Origin: Hungatella sp. UBA5385
GTDB lineage: Bacteria; Bacillota; Clostridia; Lachnospirales; Lachnospiraceae
Direction: 5' to 3'
DNA length: 45,645 nt
NCBI GenBank assembly: GCA_002409995.1
Contig: DHOR01000016.1
Location: forward strand, 22,886-68,530
In this document: positions 25,053 through 33,630 of the stretch, in pieces
How positions within the stretch are numbered: the stretch's first letter is position 1
Layout of the letters: each line of letters starts with the position of its first letter
Notes under the pieces: model-generated
The model's database searches: none
Told to the model about the DNA's origin: nothing
The model's input: the letters and a program-made list of their open reading frames with translations, nothing else
Translations under genes and position numbers: made by a program

Positions 25053-25685
25053 ATGCCTAAAATTGGAAGTCGTATGATAAAGACAGCAATTGCAGTATTT
25101 ATCTGCTTTTGTGTAGATATGTTAAGAGGCGGCAACGGAATTGTAGTAAATGCAGCGGTTGCAGCAGTATTATGTATGCAAACTTCTGTTTCAGACAGTA
25201 AGGAAGCTGGTTGGAATCGTGTAATAGGAACCTTTATCGGAGGTATTACCGGTGCTGTGTTTATATCGGTTGAAAGCCTGTTTTTGCCAATAGACTGGTT
25301 ATTTGCCCACTATATTCTGGTGGCACTTGGGATTATTCCGGTTATCTACATTACTGTGTATTTTAGAAGAACAGCAACAGCATCGCTATCCTGCGTTATA
25401 TATTTAATTATTACTGTTGCAAGAGATGCAGATATGAATCCTATTATATACTCTGCCAATCGAATTCTGGATACAATTATAGGAATTGCAGTATCATTGC
25501 TTGTTAATGCAGTTGGTTTTTATATTATGAAGCGGGTGAAGAAAACGGAAGAAGCTAAGGCGGCAGGAGATAGGACGGCGGAAAAAACAGTGGATAAGGC
25601 GACAGAACAACTGGCAGAACATATTAAGGAAGAAACGTCAGAAGAGCTTACGGAACAAAATCAGGAAACAGAAGATAAAATATAA
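25053..25685 (+). CDS. Aromatic-acid-exporter-like membrane protein (ArAE/FUSC type)
   Basis: The N-terminal 165 residues contain about four to five hydrophobic helices resembling the ArAE_1/FUSC membrane domain (KIGSRMIKTAIAVFICF, NRVIGTFIGGITGAVF, NRILDTIIGIAVSLLVN). Residues 165-210 are a charged Glu/Lys/Thr-rich cytoplasmic tail. At 210 aa it is a compact form. The start is uncertain: the only strong ribosome site (AAGGAAGGGG, 25020-25029) lies 23 nt before this ATG but 8 nt before an in-frame ATT at 25038, which would add five residues. The substrate is unknown. Confidence 0.75.
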   Translation: MPKIGSRMIKTAIAVFICFCVDMLRGGNGIVVNAAVAAVLCMQTSVSDSKEAGWNRVIGTFIGGITGAVFISVESLFLPIDWLFAHYILVALGIIPVIYITVYFRRTATASLSCVIYLIITVARDADMNPIIYSANRILDTIIGIAVSLLVNAVGFYIMKRVKKTEEAKAAGDRTAEKTVDKATEQLAEHIKEETSEELTEQNQETEDKI

Positions 25686-25714
25686 TAAAGTAAAATACTA
25701 AACAAAAAAGGAAG

Positions 25715-25760
25715 TCCCTCAATATGACTAACAAAATTATCATATTGGGGGATTTTTTTT
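25715..25760. terminator. Bidirectional terminator
   Basis: A 13-bp stem (25715-25727 with 25740-25752, one G-U) and 12-nt loop are followed by eight T residues on the plus strand. In the minus direction a T-rich run also follows. It separates the ArAE-like gene from the convergent GntR gene. Confidence 0.9.
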
Positions 25761-26514
25761 AATAGTAAGAATAGGGAGATGATGCCTGGCTGTCAATAAT
25801 AATTTCAATTAAATCCGCCCTGTTAATACTTTCTGAATATTCAAACGGCTTATTGTCGCTATAGGTAATTCTTTTGAAAACAAGAAGGGGGTCTCCAGGT
25901 TTGATATTCAGCAGCCGGGATTCAATAAATCCTGCAGCATCAGCTGAAATAATATCCTGACCATTTTCATAGGTTATGTTGTAATGTTCGGCCAGAAATT
26001 TGTATAGAAAATAGATCTCACCATTATATTTTTCAAGACCCGGGGTAAGGGTGGTGAGAATATAGCTTGTAACATAACAGAAAACCATATCATTAACCAG
26101 TTTCATCCGTTGAAGTCTGTAGACCTCAGTTCCCGGAAATACATCCAGGGCTTTTGCCACTTTGGGATCGGCAGGAACAATGTCAATAATAGCCCCTTGG
26201 GTACTTGTTGCACATTCTCCCTCCATAGTGAAACGGCTGGTTACAGAAGAACTGCTTTTAATACTTAAAAAGTTATATGTGGCATCAAAGGTTTCAGGCG
26301 GAAGGACCATGGTGCCCCGTCCTTGATGCACATCTACAAGTCCTTCTTCTCTCAACATATTAATAGCACGCCGTATGGTAGTTCTGCTCACTTTAAAACT
26401 ATCAATTAAATCTCCCTCAGGTGGAAGAAACGAGCCGGAAGCATATTGAGAAGCCAGAATATCTGACTTTAGTTTATGATAGACAGCGATGTACTTTGGT
26501 GAATTCTTATCCAA
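25759..26514 (-). CDS. GntR-family transcriptional regulator (HutC/UTRA type)
   Basis: The N-terminal winged helix spans about residues 8-72 (PPEGDLIDSFKVSRTTIRRAINMLREEGLVDVHQGRGTMV would be its core; key elements are SRTTIRRA and GRGT). The C-terminal UTRA ligand-binding domain spans about 95-240. The length is 251 aa. It is divergent from the importer operon across a 372-nt gap, the usual layout for a local repressor responding to the imported compound or its breakdown product. Three TCTAAAAC sites in the gap are candidate operators. Confidence 0.9.
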   Translation of the reverse strand: MDKNSPKYIAVYHKLKSDILASQYASGSFLPPEGDLIDSFKVSRTTIRRAINMLREEGLVDVHQGRGTMVLPPETFDATYNFLSIKSSSSVTSRFTMEGECATSTQGAIIDIVPADPKVAKALDVFPGTEVYRLQRMKLVNDMVFCYVTSYILTTLTPGLEKYNGEIYFLYKFLAEHYNITYENGQDIISADAAGFIESRLLNIKPGDPLLVFKRITYSDNKPFEYSESINRADLIEIIIDSQASSPYSYY

Positions 26515-26886
26515 ACTTATAATCCCCTCTCTGTATTGTTCTGATATTATTCTAAAACATATCTTTCATAAAGTCAATGAATAAGCCTTAAAATAGATAC
26601 CATTAAAATACATGTTATTAATTTTGACTCGCTTAAACGTTATTCAAATACTATAGAAAGCAATAATACATAAGGATTAAAGAAAAAAATAAAATTTAAA
26701 AGACAATATTGACAATGATAAAAGCATATGCTATGATTCAAACATCTCTAAAACGTCTCTAATATAAAAACAAATGGAATAAAAAGGAATGTTTTAGATA
26801 TGTTTAAGGAAGGGGGAGAAGACAAAGAAACATATATTGGGGTAATAAAGAGAATAACAAAAACGAAGAAGAAAAGGAGTACTATT
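26515..26886. other. Divergent regulatory region of gntR and the importer operon
   Basis: No gene is seen here. It holds the forward promoter at 26709-26737 and three copies of TCTAAAAC: 26551-26558, 26747-26754 and, inverted, 26791-26798. A TCTCTAA direct repeat (26745-26751, 26756-26762), 11 bp apart, lies just after the -10 box, where a repressor would block transcription. Confidence 0.55.
26709..26737 (+). promoter_or_regulatory. Promoter of the importer operon
   Basis: A perfect TTGACA (26709-26714) and TATGAT (26732-26737) with a 17-nt spacer. The leader to the start codon is about 145 nt. Confidence 0.75.
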
Positions 26887-28554
26887 ATGAAAAAAGGATT
26901 GGCTTTAATTCTGGCAGCAGGCCTGGTGATGGGGTTAGCCGGCTGTTCCTCAGGAGGTTCGGCAACAGTTGGAGGCTCTGAGGCAAATACAACAGCTGCA
27001 GCAGCAGACAGCTCAAACAATGCAGGGGAAGAAGCATCTCAGGGGGAAAAGGTAGTTAATATTGCATTTACTGTAGATATGGGTGATATGGATCCCTTTG
27101 CTCTTCCAACCAGCGGACGTAATTATCTTCGGTATAGTGTTTATGATTATATAGCAGTATTCAGTGAATTCGGTCAGTCATGGCAGGAGATGGACTGGGG
27201 TGTTGCTAAGAATATCACTCAGATTGATGAAGTAACTTATGAAATAGAGATATATGATTACATAAAAGACGCCATTGGAAATCACATTACAGCAGAAGAT
27301 GTGGCATGGTGCGTTGAAACATGTAAAGAATCCGGAAATCTGCCAAGAATGGGGAAATATGTAGATTCTGCAGAGGCAATTGACGATACTACATTCCGGT
27401 TAAAACTGAAAACCACTGCCATTGGTGCAATAGAATACGTATTTGCTCAGGTTTGTATTGTAGATAAAGAGACTTATGAAGCCAATAAGAGCACAATGTC
27501 CACGACACCCATTAGCAGCGCAGCTTATCAGGTAAAGGAATGCGTTTCCGGTTCTTATTACGTATTGGAGAAGAATGATGATTACTGGCAGACTGATGAA
27601 AGTGCAAAATGTTACACGGCTAATCAGCAGGCAGACAAAATTGTATACAATGTGGTAAAAGAACCTTCTCAGGTAACTGTTTCCCTGCAGACAGGAGAGA
27701 ATGATATGGCTACAGTCCTTGCACAGAGTGAGCTCAGCTACTTTATGAATGAGGACGGCACTGAAGTATCCGGTTATCATGTATCTGAAAAGGCAGGCGG
27801 AACTGTCAATACAATACACTTTAACTGCAGTGAGGGCAATGTATTTGCAGATAATCAGGCACTGCGTCAGGCAGTTTTATATGCGTTTGATTCTCAGGCA
27901 ATTGTAGATGGCGTTTATAAAGGACATGGAGAAGTGATTCACGATCTGGCAACCAATCTCTGTGGTGATTACAACAAGGAATGGGATCAGGAAGATTATT
28001 ATAATTACAATGAAGAGACTGCAAAACAGAAGCTGGAAGAAGCAGGCTATCCGGGAGGAATTGATCCTGCTACAGGTAAGGCATTAAAGATTCGTTTAAT
28101 GTCTGATACAGAGCATAAGGACGCCGCAGTTATTATTCAGAGTTATATGATTGCAATTGGACTGGACTGTGAATTGCTGATCTATGATAATGCACTTCTG
28201 TCTTCCTATGTATTTGATCCTACAACCTTTGATGTTTTATTGGCTTATCATGGGTCAGAAGGATATGTAACTGCAGTATATGACACCATGTTTTCCCTAA
28301 ATAGCGAGGGACTTGCTACTAAGATATTTACAAAGGATGATAAGCTTCAGGAACTGCTGGAAGCAGCTACCAATGTGAATACACATAGTCCGGAGACTGT
28401 TGAGGCACTTCATGATTATGTTTATGAGCAGGCTTATGGAGCAGGTATTAATGTTACCTACAGCTATGCAGCTTCCAAAGATACCATCGGTATTGTCCGC
28501 CATCCATGGGGTCAGCTGATCGGTGCTGCCTGTGATTATACTGATTTTAAATAA
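26887..28554 (+). CDS. ABC transporter substrate-binding lipoprotein, family 5 (Opp/Dpp type)
   Basis: Extracytoplasmic binding protein of an Opp/Dpp-type importer. The signal peptide ends in lipobox LAGC (Cys20). A short Ser/Ala/Glu-rich linker precedes the family-5 fold: early DMGDMDPFALP, then ISSAAYQVKECVSGSYYVLEKNDDYW and the FADNQALRQAVLYAFD segment. ATG 26887 follows AAAAGGAG; the frame is open upstream but that part has no ribosome site and would hide the signal peptide. The length is 555 aa. The ligand is unknown; family members bind peptides, glycosides or nickel. Confidence 0.92.
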   Translation: MKKGLALILAAGLVMGLAGCSSGGSATVGGSEANTTAAAADSSNNAGEEASQGEKVVNIAFTVDMGDMDPFALPTSGRNYLRYSVYDYIAVFSEFGQSWQEMDWGVAKNITQIDEVTYEIEIYDYIKDAIGNHITAEDVAWCVETCKESGNLPRMGKYVDSAEAIDDTTFRLKLKTTAIGAIEYVFAQVCIVDKETYEANKSTMSTTPISSAAYQVKECVSGSYYVLEKNDDYWQTDESAKCYTANQQADKIVYNVVKEPSQVTVSLQTGENDMATVLAQSELSYFMNEDGTEVSGYHVSEKAGGTVNTIHFNCSEGNVFADNQALRQAVLYAFDSQAIVDGVYKGHGEVIHDLATNLCGDYNKEWDQEDYYNYNEETAKQKLEEAGYPGGIDPATGKALKIRLMSDTEHKDAAVIIQSYMIAIGLDCELLIYDNALLSSYVFDPTTFDVLLAYHGSEGYVTAVYDTMFSLNSEGLATKIFTKDDKLQELLEAATNVNTHSPETVEALHDYVYEQAYGAGINVTYSYAASKDTIGIVRHPWGQLIGAACDYTDFK

Positions 28555-28571
28555 GTAAAGAATGTGATACA

Positions 28572-28597
28572 TACATGGCACCGAAAGGTGCCATGTA
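28572..28597 (+). promoter_or_regulatory. Intercistronic stem-loop after the binding-protein gene
   Basis: An 11-bp perfect stem is capped by a GAAA tetraloop. There is no T-run, and the permease gene starts 27 nt later with a normal ribosome site. Such a hairpin would stabilise the upstream mRNA end and keep the binding protein in excess over the membrane parts. Confidence 0.6.
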
Positions 28598-28623
28598 CTG
28601 TAAACAATAAGTGAGGGTTATAT

Positions 28624-29583
28624 ATGGGAAAATATATTGTAAAAAGGTTGTTCTGGATGATTCCTGTCATACTTGGTGTTACAGTACTGATCTTTACGAT
28701 TATGTTTTTTGTGCCTGGAGATCCGGTTGCCATTATGCTGGGAAGCAATGCATCTCCTGATGAGATTGCCCAGGCGCGTGAACTTCTGGGACTGAATAAA
28801 TCTTATCTTGAACGTCTGCTGAACTATGTTTCAGGTGTGGTTTTCCGGTTTGATCTGGGAACCTCTTATCAGTATGGAACACAGGTGACAGCAGATCTGC
28901 TGGAACGTTTTCCACGTACAGTTATGCTTGCATTATGCAGCATGCTGATTGCAGTAGCATTTGGAATTCCCCTGGGAGTGACTGCAGCAACTCATCAGGA
29001 TTCATTATCAGACCGTGTATCAATGCTGATAGCTATGTTTGGAGTATCAATTCCGGCATTCTGGCTGGCACAGATGCTGGTGCTGTTGTTTTCTCTTAAG
29101 CTTGGCTGGCTTCCTTCTTATGGTATCGGAGGAATCAAGTATTACATACTTCCTGCAATATCCAACTCATTTGCAGGTCTGGCAGGAATCGCAAGACAGA
29201 CACGTTCCAGTGTTTTGGAATGTATCAGAGCGGATTATGTTACAACTGCAAAAGCCAAGGGATTATCAGGAAGAAAGGTGTTAATGGGACATATTCTCCC
29301 CAACTCCCTGATTCCTATTGTTACATATGCAGGTTCCAGATTCAGCATGATGTTAGGCGGTGCCATTGTAATTGAAAATGTGTTTTCTATACCAGGTGTA
29401 GGAACCTATATGGTACAGGCAATTAACTATCGTGATTATGGAGCGGTACAGGGATCAGTTATCTTTTGTGCTATATCATTCAGCATTATTATGCTGTTGG
29501 TGGATTTAATTTATGCTTACATTGATCCCAGAATTAAAGCTCAGTATGAGGGTAAACGCAGGAGAAAAAAAGACAATGGATGA
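28624..29583 (+). CDS. ABC transporter permease (DppB/OppB type)
   Basis: First membrane subunit of the importer, 319 aa with six hydrophobic segments. The N-terminal helix GKYIVKRLFWMIPVI and the EAA-like loop region DYVTTAKAKGLSGRKVLMGHILPN are diagnostic for DppB-type permeases. It overlaps the next gene by 8 nt, implying translational coupling. Confidence 0.93.
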   Translation: MGKYIVKRLFWMIPVILGVTVLIFTIMFFVPGDPVAIMLGSNASPDEIAQARELLGLNKSYLERLLNYVSGVVFRFDLGTSYQYGTQVTADLLERFPRTVMLALCSMLIAVAFGIPLGVTAATHQDSLSDRVSMLIAMFGVSIPAFWLAQMLVLLFSLKLGWLPSYGIGGIKYYILPAISNSFAGLAGIARQTRSSVLECIRADYVTTAKAKGLSGRKVLMGHILPNSLIPIVTYAGSRFSMMLGGAIVIENVFSIPGVGTYMVQAINYRDYGAVQGSVIFCAISFSIIMLLVDLIYAYIDPRIKAQYEGKRRRKKDNG

Positions 29584-30445
29584 GAAGATAAAAAAGAGAA
29601 AAAGTAATAGCGGATTCCGTGTTTTCATAAGAAAAATGTTGAAGCGAAAAGAGGCTGTTGCAGGTGCTGCCATACTTATCATTCTTGCTGTTCTTGCATT
29701 GCTGGCACCATGGATCAGCCGGTATCCCTACGATGCAATGGATATTAAGCAGGCATTTTCGCCGCCTTCAGCCGAACATATTTTTGGAACAGATCATCTG
29801 GGACGGGATATGTTAAGCCGCATTATGTATGGAGGAAGATTCTCCCTTTCTGTGGGTATTGTATCTGTAAGTATTTCCGCTGCAGGAGGGATGATATTTG
29901 GTTCCATTGCAGGATATTTTGGAGGGAAGGCAGATAATCTTATTATGAGATTTATGGACGTGTTCAATGCAATTCCTCAGGTACTACTGGCAGTCTGTAT
30001 TTCTGCAGCATTGGGAACTGGATTTTTTAAAACTGTTTTTGCTGTAGGGATCGGAGGTATCCCTAATTTTTCCAGAGTAATCCGGGCTAATATTCTGTCT
30101 GTAAGACAGCTGGATTATGTGGAAGCTGCAACTTCCATTAATTGCAGCAATCCAAGAATTATATTTAAACATGTGGTGCCTAATGCACTGACACCTTTCC
30201 TTGTACAGTGCACCTTAGCTATGGCAAATGGGCTAATTGTAGCAGCAACCTTAAGCTATATTGGTTTGGGAGTACAGCCACCTCTTCCGGAATGGGGAGC
30301 CATGCTGTCCGATGCCAGAAATTATATTCGTCAGTATCCCTACCTTATGGTCTGCCCCGGTATCTTTATTATGATTACAGTGCTTTCCTTTAACTTAATT
30401 GGTGATGCAGTTCGTGATGCGCTGGATCCAAAGCTGAAAAAATAA
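29576..30445 (+). CDS. ABC transporter permease (DppC/OppC type)
   Basis: Second membrane subunit, 289 aa. It begins with a basic cytoplasmic N-terminus, then helix 1 and the FGTDHLGRDMLSRIMYGGR motif of DppC proteins; the EAA-like loop is YVEAATSINCSNPRIIFKHVVPNA. ATG 29576 lies 8 nt inside the end of the preceding gene and follows GGAGAAAA, and is preferred over an upstream in-frame start deep within that gene. It pairs with the DppB-type subunit. Confidence 0.92.
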   Translation: MDEKIKKRKSNSGFRVFIRKMLKRKEAVAGAAILIILAVLALLAPWISRYPYDAMDIKQAFSPPSAEHIFGTDHLGRDMLSRIMYGGRFSLSVGIVSVSISAAGGMIFGSIAGYFGGKADNLIMRFMDVFNAIPQVLLAVCISAALGTGFFKTVFAVGIGGIPNFSRVIRANILSVRQLDYVEAATSINCSNPRIIFKHVVPNALTPFLVQCTLAMANGLIVAATLSYIGLGVQPPLPEWGAMLSDARNYIRQYPYLMVCPGIFIMITVLSFNLIGDAVRDALDPKLKK

Positions 30446-30457
30446 GGAGGACAGAAT

Positions 30458-31453
30458 ATGGAACAGAATAATACTAATCAGACTCCTTTTCTTAAGGTAG
30501 AGGATCTGGTTGTTGAATATACCTCAGAAGGTCAGGTGATTCATGCAGTTAATGGCGTTTCCTTTCAACTGGAAAAGGGACGTACTCTTGCCCTTGTAGG
30601 AGAAACAGGCGCAGGAAAGACTTCCATAGCCAAATCGATTATGAGGATTCTCCCTGACCCTCCTGCAAAAATAAAGGGCGGGAAAATCTATTTGGATGAA
30701 GAAGATGTTTTGTGCATTAGTGAGGCAGAGATGCAGAAACTCCGCGGACAAAAGGTATCTATGATATTTCAGGATCCTATGACTGCTTTAAATCCGGTAA
30801 AACGGGTGGGCGATCAAATTGCAGAGGTAATTCGTCAGCACAACAGAGTGACTAAGGCAGAGGCTTTTGACAGAGCCTGTGAAATGTTGAAAACAGTAGG
30901 TATTTCAGAGGACAGAGCAAATGAATATCCACATCAGTTTTCTGGCGGTATGAAGCAGAGAGTGGTGATTGCCATGGCACTTGCCTGCAGCCCTGAGCTT
31001 CTTCTTGCAGATGAGCCTACTACAGCGCTTGATGTAACGATTCAGGCACAGGTACTAGAAATGATTAACCGCTTAAAAGCAGAATTTAATACAGCTATGA
31101 TTATGATTACCCATGATCTTGGTGTTGTTGCAGAAGTAAGTGATGAGGTAGCTGTAATATATGCAGGTCAGGTTATCGAATATGGGGCTGTGGAATCCAT
31201 TTTTGACAGACCGTCCCATCCCTATACGCAGGGACTCTTTGGTTCCCTGCCTGATCTGGGAAAGGATGTAGACAGGCTCAGTCCCATCTATGGACTTCCG
31301 CCTGATCCTACCAATCTGCCGAAAGGATGCTCTTTCCAGCCCCGTTGTCCTTACGCGACGAAGGAATGCAATATGCAACCGGTAAAAATGAAAGAGATCG
31401 AAAAGGGACATTATTCACGCTGCTGTAAAAACAATGATTTGGAGGTATCATAA
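30458..31453 (+). CDS. ABC transporter ATP-binding protein (DppD/OppD type)
   Basis: Cytoplasmic ATPase of 331 aa. Walker A is GETGAGKT (48-55), the signature is FSGGMKQR, Walker B is LLADEPTTALD, and the H-loop is MITHDLG. The C-terminal oligopeptide-transporter extension holds four cysteines (CSFQPRCPYATKEC and the later RCC), as in OppD/DppD proteins that carry an iron-sulphur cluster. AAGGAGG precedes the ATG. The stop codon shares one base with the next ATG. Confidence 0.94.
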   Translation: MEQNNTNQTPFLKVEDLVVEYTSEGQVIHAVNGVSFQLEKGRTLALVGETGAGKTSIAKSIMRILPDPPAKIKGGKIYLDEEDVLCISEAEMQKLRGQKVSMIFQDPMTALNPVKRVGDQIAEVIRQHNRVTKAEAFDRACEMLKTVGISEDRANEYPHQFSGGMKQRVVIAMALACSPELLLADEPTTALDVTIQAQVLEMINRLKAEFNTAMIMITHDLGVVAEVSDEVAVIYAGQVIEYGAVESIFDRPSHPYTQGLFGSLPDLGKDVDRLSPIYGLPPDPTNLPKGCSFQPRCPYATKECNMQPVKMKEIEKGHYSRCCKNNDLEVS

Positions 31454-32412
31454 TGGCTGCATTAATAGAAGCTAGAAATTTAAAGAAGTATTTTGATTCT
31501 CCAAAAGGCATGGTTCATGCTGTTGATGATGTTTCTTTTAAAATTGAAGAAGGCAGAACCATGGGAGTAGTAGGAGAATCGGGCTGCGGAAAATCAACTT
31601 TGGGCAGAACGATGATCCATCTTCTGGAAAGTACAGGAGGGAATATCCTATTTGAGGGGAAAGATGTAACCAATGCAGGCGGAAGGGATTTAAAAAATCT
31701 GCGGGAGAAAATGCAGATTATATTTCAGGACCCATTTTCCTCTTTAAATCCCCGAATGACCATTAAAGGAACCATTCAGGAACCATTAATTCTTTCTAAA
31801 CGTTTTAAAACCAAGGGAGAGCTGGAGGATGAGACAGACAGAATCATGAACCTGGTAGGAATTGAAGAGCGGTTAAGAGATTCATATCCTCATGAACTGG
31901 ATGGAGGCAGGAGACAAAGAGTGGGAATCGGAAGAGCCCTGGCATTGATGCCTAAGTTTGTAGTATGTGATGAACCAGTATCAGCACTGGATGTATCCAT
32001 ACAGGCTCAGATTTTAAATCTGCTTATGGATTTACAGGATCAGTATGGGCTTACCTATATGTTTGTTACCCATGATCTCTCTGTAGTACGTCATATTTCT
32101 GATGATATCTGCGTCATGTATTTGGGACAGCTTGTGGAAACCAGTCCCTCTAAGGAATTGTTTAAAAATCAGCTTCATCCTTATTCAAAAGCACTTTTAT
32201 CAGCAATTCCTTCCACAGATATTCATCATAAAAAGGAACGGATCATTTTAAAAGGAGAGATCACCTCTCCCATTAATCCAAAACCGGGCTGTCGTTTTGC
32301 AACAAGGTGTCCTTATGTATGTGACCGCTGTAACAGCCCCCAGAAACTGGAAGAAGTTCTTCCTGACCACTATGTATCCTGCTGCAGAGTGCGTGAAATT
32401 AACAACTTGTAA
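31453..32412 (+). CDS. ABC transporter ATP-binding protein (DppF/OppF type)
   Basis: Partner ATPase of 319 aa. Walker A is GESGCGKS (41-48), Walker B is FVVCDEPVSALD and the H-loop is FVTHDLS. The signature reads LDGGRRQR (149-156) instead of the usual LSGGQ(R/K)QR, so the Ser is replaced by Asp. The C-terminal cysteine cluster (CRFATRCPYVCDRC) matches the family. Translation is coupled to the previous gene through a TAATG overlap. It completes a five-subunit importer. Confidence 0.94.
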   Translation: MAALIEARNLKKYFDSPKGMVHAVDDVSFKIEEGRTMGVVGESGCGKSTLGRTMIHLLESTGGNILFEGKDVTNAGGRDLKNLREKMQIIFQDPFSSLNPRMTIKGTIQEPLILSKRFKTKGELEDETDRIMNLVGIEERLRDSYPHELDGGRRQRVGIGRALALMPKFVVCDEPVSALDVSIQAQILNLLMDLQDQYGLTYMFVTHDLSVVRHISDDICVMYLGQLVETSPSKELFKNQLHPYSKALLSAIPSTDIHHKKERIILKGEITSPINPKPGCRFATRCPYVCDRCNSPQKLEEVLPDHYVSCCRVREINNL

Positions 32413-32429
32413 GCAGGAGGACAGATAAA

Positions 32430-33611
32430 ATGAATGATAATACGGCAGAATATGGGACACAGACAAAGGTATGGAACAAGGTGTTTATCAGTGTATTTAT
32501 AGCCAATATGCTGATGTTTCTGGGTCAGCAGATGATGAACACTCTGGTTTCCAAATATGCAGGATCTTTAGGCGCTGCACCGGCAATGATTGGGTTTATT
32601 TCCAGCTCATTTGCCTATACTGCACTGATTTTTAAAGTATTTGCAGCACCTGCCATTGATACCTTTAATAAGAAATATGTGCTGACCTGTGCACTTTTAG
32701 TTATGGCGGCTGCATTTTTAGGATATAGCTTATCCACTAATACTTCTATGCTGCTGGCTAGCAGATTGCTTCAGGGGGCAGGGCAGGCATTTACAGCTAC
32801 CTGTTGTCTGGCACTGGCTACAGACTCACTGCCTCCGGCAAAAATGGTTCAGGGAATTGCCTATTTTTCCCTTGCGCAGGCAATCTGTCAGTCCATAGGA
32901 CCTACTTTGGGCCTTACTTTGTCCAGAACAATTGGATACCATGCCACTTTTTTAGTGGGAGCAATGATTATGCTTGCAGCAGCATTTGCAGCAATACAGA
33001 TTAAAACAAAGTTCCAAAGAGTTAAAAAATATAAAATATCTTTAAAGGGTTTGATTGCAGCAGAAGCTTTGATCCCTGCTGTTCTTGCATTTTTCCTGGC
33101 TATGGCAAATTATAATATTAATTCATTTCTGGTTATATTTGCAGAGGAACAGGGGGCAGGAGAGCACATTGGCTATTTTTTCACAGTCTATGCAATTACC
33201 ATGCTGTTTTCCCGTCCGTTTGTAGGGAAAATAGCTGATAAGCACGGATTTGTAAAAGTCCTTCTTCCTGCAATGGGCTGCTTTGCACTGGCATTTCTGC
33301 TGATTAGTTATTCTGCAAGAATCGAGATGTTTTTGCTGGCAGGCTTTATTTCTGCCTTTGGATATGGTGCCTGTCAGCCTACTGTCCAGGCGTTATGCAT
33401 GAAGTGTGTGCCAAAGGAAAAAAGAGGTGCAGGCAGCACTACGAATTATATTGGTCAGGATCTGGGCAATCTTGTGGGACCTACTATGGCAGGCGCTGTA
33501 GCAGGAAGGCTGGGTTATGGTCCGATGTGGAGATTTATGATGATACCTATTTTTATGGCAATGCTGATTGTGGTTATATTCAGAAAACAGATTAGCAATA
33601 CAATTCAGTAG
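32430..33611 (+). CDS. Major facilitator superfamily transporter
   Basis: Integral membrane protein of 393 aa with about 12 hydrophobic segments in two halves separated by a short basic loop (near residues 188-205). The second half has a GKIADKHGF loop 8-9-type motif. MFS drug or sugar efflux-type proteins look like this; the substrate is not evident. It starts 17 nt after the ATPase gene with its own AGGAGG, so it belongs to the importer operon, perhaps exporting a product or taking up a related compound. Confidence 0.85.
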   Translation: MNDNTAEYGTQTKVWNKVFISVFIANMLMFLGQQMMNTLVSKYAGSLGAAPAMIGFISSSFAYTALIFKVFAAPAIDTFNKKYVLTCALLVMAAAFLGYSLSTNTSMLLASRLLQGAGQAFTATCCLALATDSLPPAKMVQGIAYFSLAQAICQSIGPTLGLTLSRTIGYHATFLVGAMIMLAAAFAAIQIKTKFQRVKKYKISLKGLIAAEALIPAVLAFFLAMANYNINSFLVIFAEEQGAGEHIGYFFTVYAITMLFSRPFVGKIADKHGFVKVLLPAMGCFALAFLLISYSARIEMFLLAGFISAFGYGACQPTVQALCMKCVPKEKRGAGSTTNYIGQDLGNLVGPTMAGAVAGRLGYGPMWRFMMIPIFMAMLIVVIFRKQISNTIQ

Positions 33612-33630
33612 AGAAGAGGAGACAACTAAG

